Shown: positions 17,402 to 26,239, counted from the stretch's first letter. The stretch is 64,000 nucleotides of DNA from Marinovum sp048263515 (GCF_048263515.1 NZ_JBLXEC010000001.1:372001-436000); one strand, 5' to 3'. Program-made: numbers and translations. The notes: generated by a model not told the origin, from the letters alone.

Positions 17402-17750
17402 CGATCGTCCCCTGTTGTCATGGTCGGTTGTTTCGGCCTTTTCAGGCACCGAATTCTTGTGGGATCAGTTTCAGGGGCGGCGGCGGTTTTGTATAATAGC
17501 AATGCCAACTGACGACATAAGCATTGGCGATGCGAGACCGGCACCGGCAGGAAGTTTGATGCAGCGGATCGAATTCTGCTCGCGTTCACAGGTAATTGCG
17601 GCCACGATCCGTGTCGGCGCCTTTGCCGCGAGGTGGTCCGCAGCTTGGCAATTTCACGCCGGGGGAACGCACGAACTGCGTGCACATCCGCTCGCTCGGC
17701 TACCTTGAGGAGAGAAGGGTCTCGTGCCAGGTGGCTCCGGGTGGCGCATG
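17402..17750. other. Intergenic region upstream of the ABC importer operon
   Basis: About 350 bp without a convincing gene. It must hold the promoter of the leftward importer operon, but I see no clear -35/-10 pair or operator. A TATAAT string at 17492-17497 reads on the wrong strand for that operon. Short open frames here show no recognisable protein. Confidence 0.5.
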
Positions 17751-17779
17751 AAAAAAGCGGCGGGGAAACCCCCCGCCGC
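17751..17779 (-). terminator. Rho-independent terminator after the TIM-barrel gene
   Basis: On the minus strand a 9-bp GC stem (GCGGCGGGG at 17757-17765 with CCCCGCCGC at 17771-17779, 5-nt loop) is followed by TTTTTT (17756-17751). It lies about 50 bp past the stop of the gene at 17828 and ends the long leftward operon. Confidence 0.85.
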
Positions 17780-17827
17780 GTTCAGGTCGTCGTGAGGGCG
17801 AACCCGGGCTACCCCGGGCCACGCCTC

Positions 17828-18634
17828 TTACAGGATGGTCCGCAGGTAGCCGAGCGACGCCTCGAAGTCGCCCTCGCGGTGCGGAATCCGCGCCGCCTCG
17901 AGCGCGAGAGTGCCGTCGTAGCCGATGGCTTTCAGCGCTTCGATCTGGCCTTTGACGTTGGTCACCCCGGTCCCGTAATGCTGCCAGGTCATCTTGCCGT
18001 CGATGAACCGGCCATCCTTCAGATGCACGTTGCGGATATAGGGTTTGAGCTTTTCGAAACCGGCCTCGAAGGTCTCTTTCTCGGCCTCGTAGAGGTTGCC
18101 GGTGTCCCAGACATAGCCAAAGCTCCTGCGATCCACCGCCTCGAGAAGGGCAAGACAGGCATCACTGGTGTCAGCCCAGGTCCCTGGCAGGTTTTCCAGT
18201 TGCACGTCGATCCCACGCGCGGCGGCGCTGTCGGCCACCTCGGCCAGAAGTGTGACCACTTGGTCAAACTCATCCGCATCGGCGGCGGCACTGCGCTGCG
18301 GGGCAAAGGTGATCAGCGTGTTGGTGCCGAGCTTTTCGACCATGTCCATGCTCATCGCCCAGAGCGCACCCTTGTGCAGGTCGATCAGGTCACTGCCAAC
18401 CTGGACGCCGATGAAATTGCCGGCGGAGGCAGCGGAGTAGGAAATGCCGTAGTTCTGCCTGGCGCCTTTCAGCACCTCCCAGGCCTGGCCGGAGAGCAGC
18501 GGAAAGCGTTTGCCCTCGACGGTGCGCGCCTCGAAGAGCGTTATGCCGTGATCAACGGCGGTTCTGAGGATCGTGTCGAGCGTTCCGGCTTCGGTCAGCG
18601 GCGCGACTTCGTTGGTGACTGCGGCAAGTTTCAT
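17828..18634 (-). CDS. Sugar phosphate isomerase/epimerase family TIM-barrel protein
   Basis: Xylose-isomerase-like TIM-barrel protein of 268 residues. Conserved segments include ENLPGTWADT, the metal-ligand block YVWDTGNLY and IRNVHLKDG. The frame is open upstream to 18697, but MKLAAVTNEV at 18634 is the normal type of start for the family. It lies 331 bp downstream of the alpha-hydroxyacid oxidase gene in the same direction, probably served by its own promoter. It may epimerise or isomerise a 2-oxo or hydroxy acid such as hydroxypyruvate; the substrate is unknown. Confidence 0.75.
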   Translation of the reverse strand: MKLAAVTNEVAPLTEAGTLDTILRTAVDHGITLFEARTVEGKRFPLLSGQAWEVLKGARQNYGISYSAASAGNFIGVQVGSDLIDLHKGALWAMSMDMVEKLGTNTLITFAPQRSAAADADEFDQVVTLLAEVADSAAARGIDVQLENLPGTWADTSDACLALLEAVDRRSFGYVWDTGNLYEAEKETFEAGFEKLKPYIRNVHLKDGRFIDGKMTWQHYGTGVTNVKGQIEALKAIGYDGTLALEAARIPHREGDFEASLGYLRTIL

Positions 18635-18965
18635 CTGGCGATAGGCTTTCGTTGGTCGAGCGCGGACAACCGCGCGACTGGGCGTGCCCGGGGACACGTC
18701 GTTTCAGGCGAGGGAAGGGTTCCCGATGGGTCAGGGCACCTGCTTCAGGCAGGGTGCGCGCCACAGAAGTGGCATGCTGCCGGCATGATGACGGTCGGAG
18801 GGACATTTGAGAAATACAATCGCGGCATGTCGCCATAGCCAAGCCCTATGTCCCGTGAGACGGGACACAGGGGCAGTCAGGTCGCACTTGGGGAGGGGCG
18901 CTTGGTTTGCGTCCTTGTCCGGCTGGCTTCCAAGCTGCAATGGGGTATCGGCCGAGCCTGTCCTG
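18635..18965. other. Intergenic region with palindromes between oxidase and epimerase genes
   Basis: No gene is visible in these 331 bp. At 18849-18867 there is a perfect 8-bp inverted repeat TGTCCCGT-gag-ACGGGACA, which could be a regulator site for the downstream gene or a terminator-like hairpin for the oxidase transcript. A smaller repeat GCCAC-agaa-GTGGC lies near 18760. No T tract follows either. Confidence 0.5.
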
Positions 18966-20156
18966 TCAGGACGCCTTGCTGAGGACTGCCGGCGGAGCAC
19001 TCGACTGCGGGACAGGGCGTTTCAGCAGATAGTCCGGCAGTCGGGAGAGATCGCCGGTACCGAGTTGGCTCATGTTGGCCTGGATATCGGCGCGAAGGAT
19101 GTGGATCGCGTGGTCGATGCCCTTGGGTCCGAAGGCCGCGACGGCATACTGGAAGGCGCGGCCGAGCATCACGAAGTTCGCGCCCATCGCCAGCGCGCGC
19201 ATCACGTCGAGCCCCCAGTTCACGCCGGAGTCGTAGATCAGCGGCACGTCAGGTCCCACGGCGGCGCGGATCAGGGGAAGCTGGTCGATCACGGCGGGGC
19301 CCGCTTCGAACTGGCGGCCGGAATGGTTGGAGACCCAGATGGCGTCCGCGCCTTCCTCGGTCAGGCGCAGGGCATCCTCTGGCCGCATCACGCCCTTGAC
19401 GATCAGCTTGCCGTCCCACTCCTTGCGCAACTCCCGCAGGCTGTTCCAGTCGGGCACGCCGCGGATGAGCCGGCCGGCATGGGTAAAGCTCTCGCGCCCG
19501 CGCTGCGAGATGTAATCGTCGAAGAAGCGCATCCGCGGCACGATGCCTTCGCGCAGATGCGCCAGACACCAGGCCGGGTGGGCCGCCATCGAGGTCACCG
19601 TCGCGAGGTCGATCCTGGGAGGCACCGTCAGATTGGCGCGGCGCTGGCGCTCGCGCCGGCTTTCCTCGGGCACGTCGACGGTGAAAATCAGCGTGTCGAA
19701 GCCCGCCGCCTTGATCCGCGGCAGCATCTTGCGCCGGATTTCGGGCGAGCTGACCGGGTAGAATTGGAACCAGCCGTTGTCGCCGATATAAGGCGCCACG
19801 TCCTCGGGCGAGGCCACGGCGACGCTGGACAGCGAATAGGGGATATTGTGCGCGACGGCGGCCTTGGCGAGGTGCCGCTCGGCGCCGGCCCAGATCAGGC
19901 CCGACATGCCCACGGGTGCGATGCCGAAGGGCGCATCGAAGGTCTGGCCAAGGAAGGTCGTCTTCATATCGGCCTCGACCCGGCCCTCCAGAATGCCCGG
20001 CATGAAGCCGATGGCATCAAGCGCCTCGCGGTTGATCTTCAGCCCGAGCTCGCGGCCGGTGGCGCTGTCGAGATACTCGAAGATGAACTTGGGAATGCGC
20101 TTTTTGGCGCGCTGGCGCAGGTCTTCGATGCAGGGGTGGCTGAGGTCCAGGTCCAT
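18966..20156 (-). CDS. FMN-dependent alpha-hydroxyacid oxidase/dehydrogenase (LldD/glycolate oxidase family)
   Basis: Flavoprotein of 396 residues that oxidises an L-2-hydroxyacid to the 2-oxo acid. Landmarks are FEYLDSATGREL, PFGIAPVGMSGL, the YSLSSVAVASPEDVAP region, FTVDVPEESRRERQRR, KGVMRPEDA, and the catalytic-His motif SNHSGRQFE. In the FMN-phosphate loop, where family members usually read DGG-(I/V)-R-R-G, this protein has DSGVNWGLDV, an unusual change. It is downstream of sulfatase and Tct genes. Lactate, glycolate, mandelate or a less common hydroxyacid are possible substrates. Confidence 0.85.
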   Translation of the reverse strand: MDLDLSHPCIEDLRQRAKKRIPKFIFEYLDSATGRELGLKINREALDAIGFMPGILEGRVEADMKTTFLGQTFDAPFGIAPVGMSGLIWAGAERHLAKAAVAHNIPYSLSSVAVASPEDVAPYIGDNGWFQFYPVSSPEIRRKMLPRIKAAGFDTLIFTVDVPEESRRERQRRANLTVPPRIDLATVTSMAAHPAWCLAHLREGIVPRMRFFDDYISQRGRESFTHAGRLIRGVPDWNSLRELRKEWDGKLIVKGVMRPEDALRLTEEGADAIWVSNHSGRQFEAGPAVIDQLPLIRAAVGPDVPLIYDSGVNWGLDVMRALAMGANFVMLGRAFQYAVAAFGPKGIDHAIHILRADIQANMSQLGTGDLSRLPDYLLKRPVPQSSAPPAVLSKAS

Positions 20157-20244
20157 GGTCTCGGTTCCTTCTGGGAGGGCTGCGTTTCGCAGCGCAGGGT
20201 GGCCCGGACGCCCGGTGGCGTCGGGGCCGGGATCGCGGGCGCGA

Positions 20245-21192
20245 TCAGTTCATCTTGATGCCGATCAGGTCGAGCAGCTGCTTGTTGCCGCTGTATTCTG
20301 CCTTGAAGAACTCGGCGAAGGCCGCGTGGTCGCGGTACTTCACGTAGAAATTCATGCCGTCCATCTTCTCAAGCAGTTCAGGGGCTTGGGCCGCGGTACC
20401 GCAGGCGGCAGAGAGCCGCTCGACGACGGCCGCGGGCGTGCCCTTGGGCGCAAAGACGCCGTGCCAGATCTTGACCGGTACATCGAGCCCGAGTTCCGCC
20501 ACGGTGGGAACGTCGAAGCCTTCGATCCGTTCGTCCGCGAAGACGGCGATCGGGCGCAGGCCAAAGAGGATCGCGGTCGAGGTCAGATCCATCGCCACCG
20601 TCGCATCGCCGCCCAGGATGGCCTTGGACTGGTCAGGGCCGCCACCGACCGGGAGATACTTGAACTCGACACCATGCAGGCTGGCAATCGCGGCCTGTGC
20701 GATATGCGGGATCGAGCCCGGCGCGGGGCCGACCGCCACGATCTTTTCGCCTGCCTTGGCAGCATCGATCAGGTCCTGCACGCTCTGATAGGGGCTGTCC
20801 GGTGCCACCATGATGGCCATCGGGTTCTGGGTCAGCCCGCAGACCGGCACGAGGTCTTCTTCGCCATAGGACAGGCGGCGCAGGTGCGGCTGCACCGTGA
20901 CCGGACCGATCGGGGAATAGAGGAGCGTGTAGCCGTCAGCCTTGGCAGCGGCCGCCTGAGCGGTGCCCACGGTGCCACCGGCGCCGGTCACGTTGGTCAC
21001 GAAGATCTCGCTGTCGAGCGCGGATTTCATCGCATCGACGAGGATCCGGGCCGAGGTGTCGGTTGAGCCGCCGGCGCCGTAATTGACGATCATGTTGATC
21101 GGTTTCTCGGGGAATTCCGCGGCGGCGGGCTGCAGGCCGGCGGTCAGCAATGCTGCCGAAAGGGCCAGGGTCGTGATGGTCTTGCTTCGCAT
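20245..21192 (-). CDS. tctC: Tripartite tricarboxylate transporter substrate-binding protein, copy 1
   Basis: Bug/TctC family periplasmic binding protein of 315 residues with a signal peptide ending at PAAAEFPEKPI. Family hallmarks are YGAGGSTDTSARI, VTGAGGTVGTAQAA and YSPIGPVTVQPHL. It is nearly the same protein as the gene at 21307, including the last 15 residues and the ribosome-binding leader. It would deliver a carboxylate to TctA/TctB encoded upstream. The two copies differ enough across the protein to allow different ligand preference. Confidence 0.9.
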   Translation of the reverse strand: MRSKTITTLALSAALLTAGLQPAAAEFPEKPINMIVNYGAGGSTDTSARILVDAMKSALDSEIFVTNVTGAGGTVGTAQAAAAKADGYTLLYSPIGPVTVQPHLRRLSYGEEDLVPVCGLTQNPMAIMVAPDSPYQSVQDLIDAAKAGEKIVAVGPAPGSIPHIAQAAIASLHGVEFKYLPVGGGPDQSKAILGGDATVAMDLTSTAILFGLRPIAVFADERIEGFDVPTVAELGLDVPVKIWHGVFAPKGTPAAVVERLSAACGTAAQAPELLEKMDGMNFYVKYRDHAAFAEFFKAEYSGNKQLLDLIGIKMN

Positions 21193-21229
21193 GATGTCTC
21201 CTCCTCAGGATGCGGGTTTGCGTGTGGTA

Positions 21230-21277
21230 TGCGCGACGGCGGCCCTGGCGGGGTGCCGTTCGGAACCGGCCCGGATC
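21230..21277 (-). pseudogene. Remnant of the alpha-hydroxyacid oxidase gene between the two tctC copies
   Basis: The 48 bp at 21230-21277 match 19849-19896, an internal part of the oxidase gene, at 42 of 48 positions. The remnant then runs directly into a copy of the 13 bp that lie beyond the tctC stop (ATCGCGGGCGCGA). This is what would remain if a block containing part of the oxidase gene plus tctC was tandemly duplicated and most of the oxidase copy was lost. Confidence 0.7.
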
Positions 21278-21306
21278 GCGTCCGGGTCCGGGTATCGCGG
21301 GCGCGA

Positions 21307-22254
21307 TCAGTTCATCTTGATGCCGATCAGATCGAGCAGCTGCTTGTTGCCGCTGTATTCCGACTTGAAGAATTCCGCGAAGGTCTTGTGGTCGCGGTAT
21401 TTCACGTAGAAGTTCATCCCGTCCATCTTGTCCAGGAACACGGGGTCCTGCGTCGCCGTGGCGCAGGCGGCGGACAGCCGTTCCACCACCGCTTCAGAGG
21501 TGCCCTTGGGAGCGAAAACGCCGTACCAGCTCTTGATCGGCACATCGAACCCCAGCTCCGCCATGGTCGGCACATCGAAGCCGTCGATCCGCGCATCCGC
21601 AATGACGGCAATCGGACGCAGGCCGAAGAGGATCGCGGTCGAGGTCAGGTCCGTTGCCACCGTCGCATCGCCGCCCAGAATGGCCTTGGACTGGTCAGGG
21701 CCGCCGCCGACGGGCAGGTACTTGAACGCGACACCGTTCAGGCTGGCAATCGTCGCCTGAGCGATATGCGGGATCGAGCCCGGCGCGGGACCGACGGCCA
21801 CGATCTCTTCACCGGCCTTGGCGGCGTCGATCAGGTCCTGCACGCTCTGATAGGGGCTGTCGGGGGCCACCATGACGGCCAGCGGGTTTTGCGTCACGCT
21901 GCAGACCGGTATCAGGTCTTCCTCGCCGTAGGACAGACGGCGCAGATGCGGCTGCACGGTCAGCGGGCCGATCGGGGAATAGAGCAGGGTGTAGCCGTCT
22001 GCCTTGGCGGTCGCGGCGTGAGCGGTGCCCACGGTGCCACCGGCGCCGGTCACGTTGGAGACGAAGATCTCGCTGTCGAGCGCGGATTTCATCGCATCGA
22101 CGAGGACCCGGGCCGAGGTGTCGGTGGAGCCGCCGGCGCCGTAGTTGACGACCATGTTGATCGGTTTTTCGGGGTATTCCGCCGCGGCCGGCTGCAAACC
22201 GGCGGTCAGCAATGCTGCCGAAAGGGCCAGGGTCTTGATGGGCTTGCTTCGCAT
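21307..22254 (-). CDS. tctC: Tripartite tricarboxylate transporter substrate-binding protein, copy 2
   Basis: Second Bug/TctC protein, also exactly 315 residues, with the same signal peptide (LSAALLTAGLQPAAAE) and near-identical N- and C-termini. Differences cluster in the middle and ligand-cleft region, for example DARIDGFDVPTMAELGF against DERIEGFDVPTVAELGL. The 22 bp including and upstream of the start codon are identical in both copies. It follows tctA by 24 bp and is probably the copy in the ancestral operon position. Confidence 0.9.
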   Translation of the reverse strand: MRSKPIKTLALSAALLTAGLQPAAAEYPEKPINMVVNYGAGGSTDTSARVLVDAMKSALDSEIFVSNVTGAGGTVGTAHAATAKADGYTLLYSPIGPLTVQPHLRRLSYGEEDLIPVCSVTQNPLAVMVAPDSPYQSVQDLIDAAKAGEEIVAVGPAPGSIPHIAQATIASLNGVAFKYLPVGGGPDQSKAILGGDATVATDLTSTAILFGLRPIAVIADARIDGFDVPTMAELGFDVPIKSWYGVFAPKGTSEAVVERLSAACATATQDPVFLDKMDGMNFYVKYRDHKTFAEFFKSEYSGNKQLLDLIGIKMN

Positions 22255-22278
22255 GATGTCTCCTCCTCAGGATACGAA

Positions 22279-23790
22279 TTAAAGAGCGTTGTGGGGCGCC
22301 TTGCGGCCGAAGGCCCGGCGCGCCAGCCTGCCAAGACCCATGAGGTTCAGCAGGATCAGGCCGGTCACGATGAACAGGACGAGCGCGATCGGTTTCTCGA
22401 AGAAGGCGAGAATATTGGTGTCGGTCAGGATCAGCCCCTGGCGCAGGGCGCGTTCCAGCGGCGCACCGAGGATGAAGCCGATGATGATCGGCGCCAGCGG
22501 GAACCGGTTCAGCCGCATGACAAAGCCCGCGAGACCAAGAACCAGCATTACCACCAGGTCGATCGGGTTCGAGCGCGCCGCATAGGTCCCCACCGTACAG
22601 AGCAGCAGCACCACCGGCATCAGCAGCGTCACCGGCACCTGCAGGACCCGTGAATAAAGGCTGGCGCCGGCCGCGCCGAACACCAGCATGAAGATGTTCG
22701 CCACGAAGAGCAGCACGAAGATCAGCGCGACCGTGTGCGGCTGACCCTGAAAGAGCTGCGCACCGGGGGCGATGTTGTGGATCGCCAGCGCGCCCAGCAT
22801 CACCGCGGTGCCGGCATCGCCGGGGATGCCCAGCGACAGCATCGGCACCATGGCCCCGCCGCTGACCGCGTTGTTGGAGGCCTCGGAGGCGATCAGACCG
22901 CTGGGCTCGCCCTGGCCGAAGTCCTCGGGGTTGGGCGCGCGGCGCTTGGCGTCGGCATAGCTGACGAAGGTGGCCGCGGTGGCGCCGGTGCCGGGCAGCA
23001 CGCCGATCATGCTGCCGATGCCGCAGCTGCGCAGCAGCGTGACGAGGCGGGGTTTCCAGTCGGCCCAGGAGGGCAGGCGGAAGCCGCCCTTGATCACCGT
23101 GGCCTTGCCGCTGTCGGTCGCGATCCCGGCCTGGAACAGCACTTCCGAGATCGCGAAGATCCCGATCAGCAGCGGGATCGCGCTCAGCCCCGCGGCGAGG
23201 AACAGGTTGTCGAAATCGAAACGGATCTGGCCGGTCATCTCGTCCGGTCCGATCAGCGACAGGAACAGGCCGATCAGCGTGGCGATCAGACCCTTGAGCA
23301 TGTCGTCGGCCGAGACCCCGGCCACGGTTGTCAGAGCGAACAGGATCAGCGCGAAGGTCTCGATCGGGCCAAAGCTCAGCGCGAACCTGGCCAGCTGCGG
23401 GGCAAAGATGATCAGCACGACCAGCGAGACCACCCCGCCCACAAACGAGGCGATGGTGGCGTATCCCAGGGCCAGGTCGCCCTTGCCCTTCTGCGACATC
23501 GGATAGCCGTCGAGCACCGAGGCGGCCGATTGTGGCGTGCCGGGCACGTTGATCAGGATGGCCGAGATCGACCCGCCGTAGATCGAGCTGACATAGAGCG
23601 CCAGCAGGAGCGCGATGGCAGTGGCCGGCTCCATCGAGAAGGTGAAGGGCAGCGCGATCACCAGCCCCAGCACCGTGCCGAGCCCCGGCAGACCGCCGAT
23701 GATGATCCCGGCGACAGTGCCGATGGCCATGGCGGCGAGCACCTGCCAGCCCAGCGCGATGGAGAATGCATAGGGAAGATGTTCGATCAT
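22279..23790 (-). CDS. tctA: Tripartite tricarboxylate transporter large permease TctA
   Basis: Large inner-membrane subunit of 503 residues with about 11-12 helices. TctA signatures are GIIIGGLPGLG near residue 30, YGGSISAILINVPGTPQSAASVLDGYPM, and the second glycine-rich repeat IGVLPGTGATAATFVSYADAKR with GLIASEASNNAVSGGAMVPMLSLGIPGD. The start MIEHLPYAF at 23790 is chosen over an upstream in-frame codon because it overlaps nothing and fits the family. It lies 10 bp after tctB. Confidence 0.92.
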   Translation of the reverse strand: MIEHLPYAFSIALGWQVLAAMAIGTVAGIIIGGLPGLGTVLGLVIALPFTFSMEPATAIALLLALYVSSIYGGSISAILINVPGTPQSAASVLDGYPMSQKGKGDLALGYATIASFVGGVVSLVVLIIFAPQLARFALSFGPIETFALILFALTTVAGVSADDMLKGLIATLIGLFLSLIGPDEMTGQIRFDFDNLFLAAGLSAIPLLIGIFAISEVLFQAGIATDSGKATVIKGGFRLPSWADWKPRLVTLLRSCGIGSMIGVLPGTGATAATFVSYADAKRRAPNPEDFGQGEPSGLIASEASNNAVSGGAMVPMLSLGIPGDAGTAVMLGALAIHNIAPGAQLFQGQPHTVALIFVLLFVANIFMLVFGAAGASLYSRVLQVPVTLLMPVVLLLCTVGTYAARSNPIDLVVMLVLGLAGFVMRLNRFPLAPIIIGFILGAPLERALRQGLILTDTNILAFFEKPIALVLFIVTGLILLNLMGLGRLARRAFGRKAPHNAL

Positions 23791-23800
23791 GACGGTCTCC

Positions 23801-24268
23801 TCAGAACAGCTGGCCTTGGGGGAGTGACACCCGCGCCAGGTAGCCGAGGGCAAACCAGACGAGGGCAGTGGCCGCGAGGCTGACAGCGGCCAGCACGGCC
23901 TTGCGCGGATAGCCGATGGCGAGACCGGTCAGGAAAACGCCCAGCGGCATGGCGATCCAGTAGCCCAGCAGATAGGCGCCGAGCGACATCGCCGAGGCGG
24001 CAGCGAAGGTCAGGATGATCCGGGACCAGTTCAGGTCCCGTCCCGCCGGACCGGCCGGGCGCAGCGCGCCGCGCAGGGCCAGTCCCGCCGCCAGGGTTCC
24101 CAGGGCGATCAGGATCACCCTGGGGACAAACACGGTGGACACGTCGCCATACAGCGGCCCGCTGTCGTACCGATCGGAAAAGGTGTGGAAATACATCGCC
24201 GCGGCGGCGAGTAGAACCGCCATGCCGATCACGATGTCCGACGTCGTTCTGCTCCGACCAGCCGCCAT
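23801..24268 (-). CDS. tctB: Tripartite tricarboxylate transporter small permease TctB
   Basis: Small membrane subunit of 155 residues with four predicted transmembrane helices (DIVIGMAVLLAAAAMYF, IILIALGTLAAGLAL, IILTFAAASAMSLGAYLLG, AVLAAVSLAATALVWFALGYL). Sequence conservation in TctB is low, so the call relies on topology, size and position between the sulfatase gene and tctA. It starts 4 bp from the sulfatase stop. Confidence 0.88.
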   Translation of the reverse strand: MAAGRSRTTSDIVIGMAVLLAAAAMYFHTFSDRYDSGPLYGDVSTVFVPRVILIALGTLAAGLALRGALRPAGPAGRDLNWSRIILTFAAASAMSLGAYLLGYWIAMPLGVFLTGLAIGYPRKAVLAAVSLAATALVWFALGYLARVSLPQGQLF

Positions 24269-24272
24269 TTGC

Positions 24273-25883
24273 TTATCCTCCGATGCTCAGTTCAAGATCC
24301 GGCGCAGCCTCTTCCCGGCAGCGCAGGTGCACAAGTCCCAGTCGCTCGTATTGCTCGTCCGGCGCGTGGCATTCCTCCATCAGGCGGACCATGCCGCGCT
24401 GCAGCTGCGCTTCCAGTTCCGCGTTCTGCAGCTCGTTCTCCTGTCCGGGGTCCGCCTCGGTGTCCCAGAGCATGGTGTCGAAACGGCGGTCATGGGTGAC
24501 CCAGCTGGTGTTGGAGATCTTCATCGTCCGGGCGCCCTTGGTGAAGGGGAAGGGCTCGGCCAGTTCCATGTCGTGGAAATCCTTGACCGCAAAGAAGCTT
24601 CGCATGTGTGTCGGCATCAGGGTGTACTGATGAAGCGGCTGGTTGTCGGTGTTTGCCGGCGCCTTCATGTAGACGTACCTTCCGTCGGTGATGTTCACAT
24701 GGCCGCCGTGATTGCCAAAGATCGCCATGTCGCGCACCGGCGTGTCGTCCTGCACCACCCCCGCAAGGTCTTGGCCGGTCATCCGCTCGGTCGGCTCCTG
24801 GCCGAAAAACCGCAGCAAGGTCGGCGCGAGGTCGAGCGAGGGCTGCACCAGTGCGTCGCGCCGTTCGCCACGCTTGCCGCTGCGCGGATCCCAGATGAAG
24901 AACGGCGTATGGGCCACCTCCTGGTACATCGGCATCGACATCTTGCCCCACCAGTCATGCTCGCCCATCAGGAAGCCGTGGTCTGTCCAGACGATCAGCA
25001 TGGTATCGTCCCAGAGGTTCTTCTCGTCCATCATGTCGAGCACCTTGCCGAGGTACTCGTCGCACATGCTGATCAGCGCCGCGTATTCGATCTTGAGGTG
25101 GGCGACCTCGTCGGGATGCTTGTCGCTCTTTTCATACATCGGCCAGTCGTAGAAAGGCCCTTCGTAGCTGCGGTAGTGCTCGGCATAGAGCTCCTTGTAG
25201 CGATCGAGCGTGTAGAAGGGCTCATGCGGATCGAAGGTTTCGATGTGCAGCATCCAGTTGTCTTCGTCGGCATTGCGGTCGATGAACTTCAGCCCGTCCT
25301 TGAAGGTTCTGGCCTGGGGAAAGTTCTCTTCGACGTTCAGGAACTGGCGGTTGATCCAGTCCTGCCGGACCAGGTAGCGCCGGCGTTGCAGCGTCGCCTC
25401 GTCGAGCTCGGAATAGACCTTGGTGTAGTTGTCGTAGAGCTTGGCGTTGGAATAGAGACCGTTCTTGCCGAAGGTGCGTTCGGGGATTTGCGGTTCCCTC
25501 AGGTCGCCGATCCAGGGATCGCCTTCCTGGCCACGCCAGTAGGTCCAGGTGGTGAACTGCGTGTGATAGTTGAGCCCGCCATCCTCGAAATAGTGGTTGT
25601 GATCGGTTGAGATATGAGTGTGGACCCCGGCATCGCTCAGCATTCTGGGCATGCTGTCGTCGAACGGCTCCATCGGACCCCAGCTGCGGTGCAGGAAATT
25701 GGGCCGCCCGGTCTGATAGTCACGCCGCGCCGGCATGCAGGGCATCGAGCCGACATAGGCTTTGTCAAAGGTCACGGACCGCTCGCCGAGCCGTTTGAAG
25801 TTGGGTGCGTGCACCCAGTCGTTGCCGTAGTTCGGCAGGTAACGGCGGCTAAGTGTGTCGAACATGACAACGATGGCCTTCAT
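24273..25883 (-). CDS. Cytoplasmic sulfatase (formylglycine-type)
   Basis: Sulfatase/alkaline-phosphatase superfamily enzyme of 536 residues. The formylglycine motif C-x-P-x-R is present as Cys49-M-P-A-R, so a formylglycine-generating enzyme elsewhere in the genome is needed. Metal-binding segments are MFDTLSRRYLPNYG at the N-terminus and VWTDHGFLMGEHDWWGK in the middle. There is no signal peptide, so it should act in the cytoplasm on an imported compound. ATG 25883 has GAGGA at 9 nt; an in-frame TTG lies three codons upstream. Phosphonate monoester hydrolase is an alternative activity in this superfamily. It heads the tct operon. Confidence 0.87.
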   Translation of the reverse strand: MKAIVVMFDTLSRRYLPNYGNDWVHAPNFKRLGERSVTFDKAYVGSMPCMPARRDYQTGRPNFLHRSWGPMEPFDDSMPRMLSDAGVHTHISTDHNHYFEDGGLNYHTQFTTWTYWRGQEGDPWIGDLREPQIPERTFGKNGLYSNAKLYDNYTKVYSELDEATLQRRRYLVRQDWINRQFLNVEENFPQARTFKDGLKFIDRNADEDNWMLHIETFDPHEPFYTLDRYKELYAEHYRSYEGPFYDWPMYEKSDKHPDEVAHLKIEYAALISMCDEYLGKVLDMMDEKNLWDDTMLIVWTDHGFLMGEHDWWGKMSMPMYQEVAHTPFFIWDPRSGKRGERRDALVQPSLDLAPTLLRFFGQEPTERMTGQDLAGVVQDDTPVRDMAIFGNHGGHVNITDGRYVYMKAPANTDNQPLHQYTLMPTHMRSFFAVKDFHDMELAEPFPFTKGARTMKISNTSWVTHDRRFDTMLWDTEADPGQENELQNAELEAQLQRGMVRLMEECHAPDEQYERLGLVHLRCREEAAPDLELSIGG

Positions 25884-26062
25884 GGCTGACAATCCTCTTG
25901 GTTGCGATAGGGTGTGTTCCGTGTCTCGGTGGCGAGGGGGCGGCGCATCCGGCGCTGCGAGGCCGAGGCGCCGTCGAACAGGGGAACCCCCATGCCCTTG
26001 CCGCGTCTGCCTGCGGATGCCTGACCAAACGGCCCGACGAGTTGATGTCCTCCCGTGGTCAT
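25880..26062 (-). CDS. Possible small ORF (60 aa) coupled to the sulfatase gene
   Basis: A 60-residue open frame with a very strong ribosome site (GGAGGAGGA, then GCA... before ATG 26062). Its TGA stop overlaps the sulfatase ATG as ATGA. The product is basic and Gly/Arg-rich (MTTGGHQLVGPFGQ start, MRRPLATETR near the end), with no recognised domain, signal or membrane helix. It could be a real small protein, a leader peptide coupling sulfatase translation, or chance. I do not recognise it. Confidence 0.4.
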   Translation of the reverse strand: MTTGGHQLVGPFGQASAGRRGKGMGVPLFDGASASQRRMRRPLATETRNTPYRNQEDCQP

Positions 26063-26186
26063 TGCGTTCCTCCTCCGCACACCGACCGATGTTCCGTTTG
26101 CGGCGATCCCTTCAGGCGAGGGGGCGCCGCATCGGTTGCCGGACGGTCTACAGGGGGCGGGTCTGTTTGCTAACGGGAATCCATGA

Positions 26187-26209
26187 AGCGTGCCTCTGAG
26201 AGGCACGCT
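26187..26209 (-). terminator. Hairpin downstream of the IclR-type regulator gene
   Basis: A perfect 10-bp stem AGCGTGCCTC / GAGGCACGCT with a 3-nt loop, about 30 bp past the stop of the leftward iclR-type gene. There is no T run, so it may be a weak terminator or a 3'-end stabiliser. Confidence 0.55.
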
Positions 26210-26239
26210 CTTGCCGGTACCATTGCGCGCGACGCGCGG

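Noticed and set aside
17492..17497. TATAAT as a promoter
   Set aside because: It reads on the plus strand where no rightward gene follows, and no -35 element is correctly spaced.
18807..20258. Long plus-strand open frames opposite the oxidase, tctC and tctA genes
   Set aside because: Shadows of well-conserved minus-strand genes in high-GC DNA.
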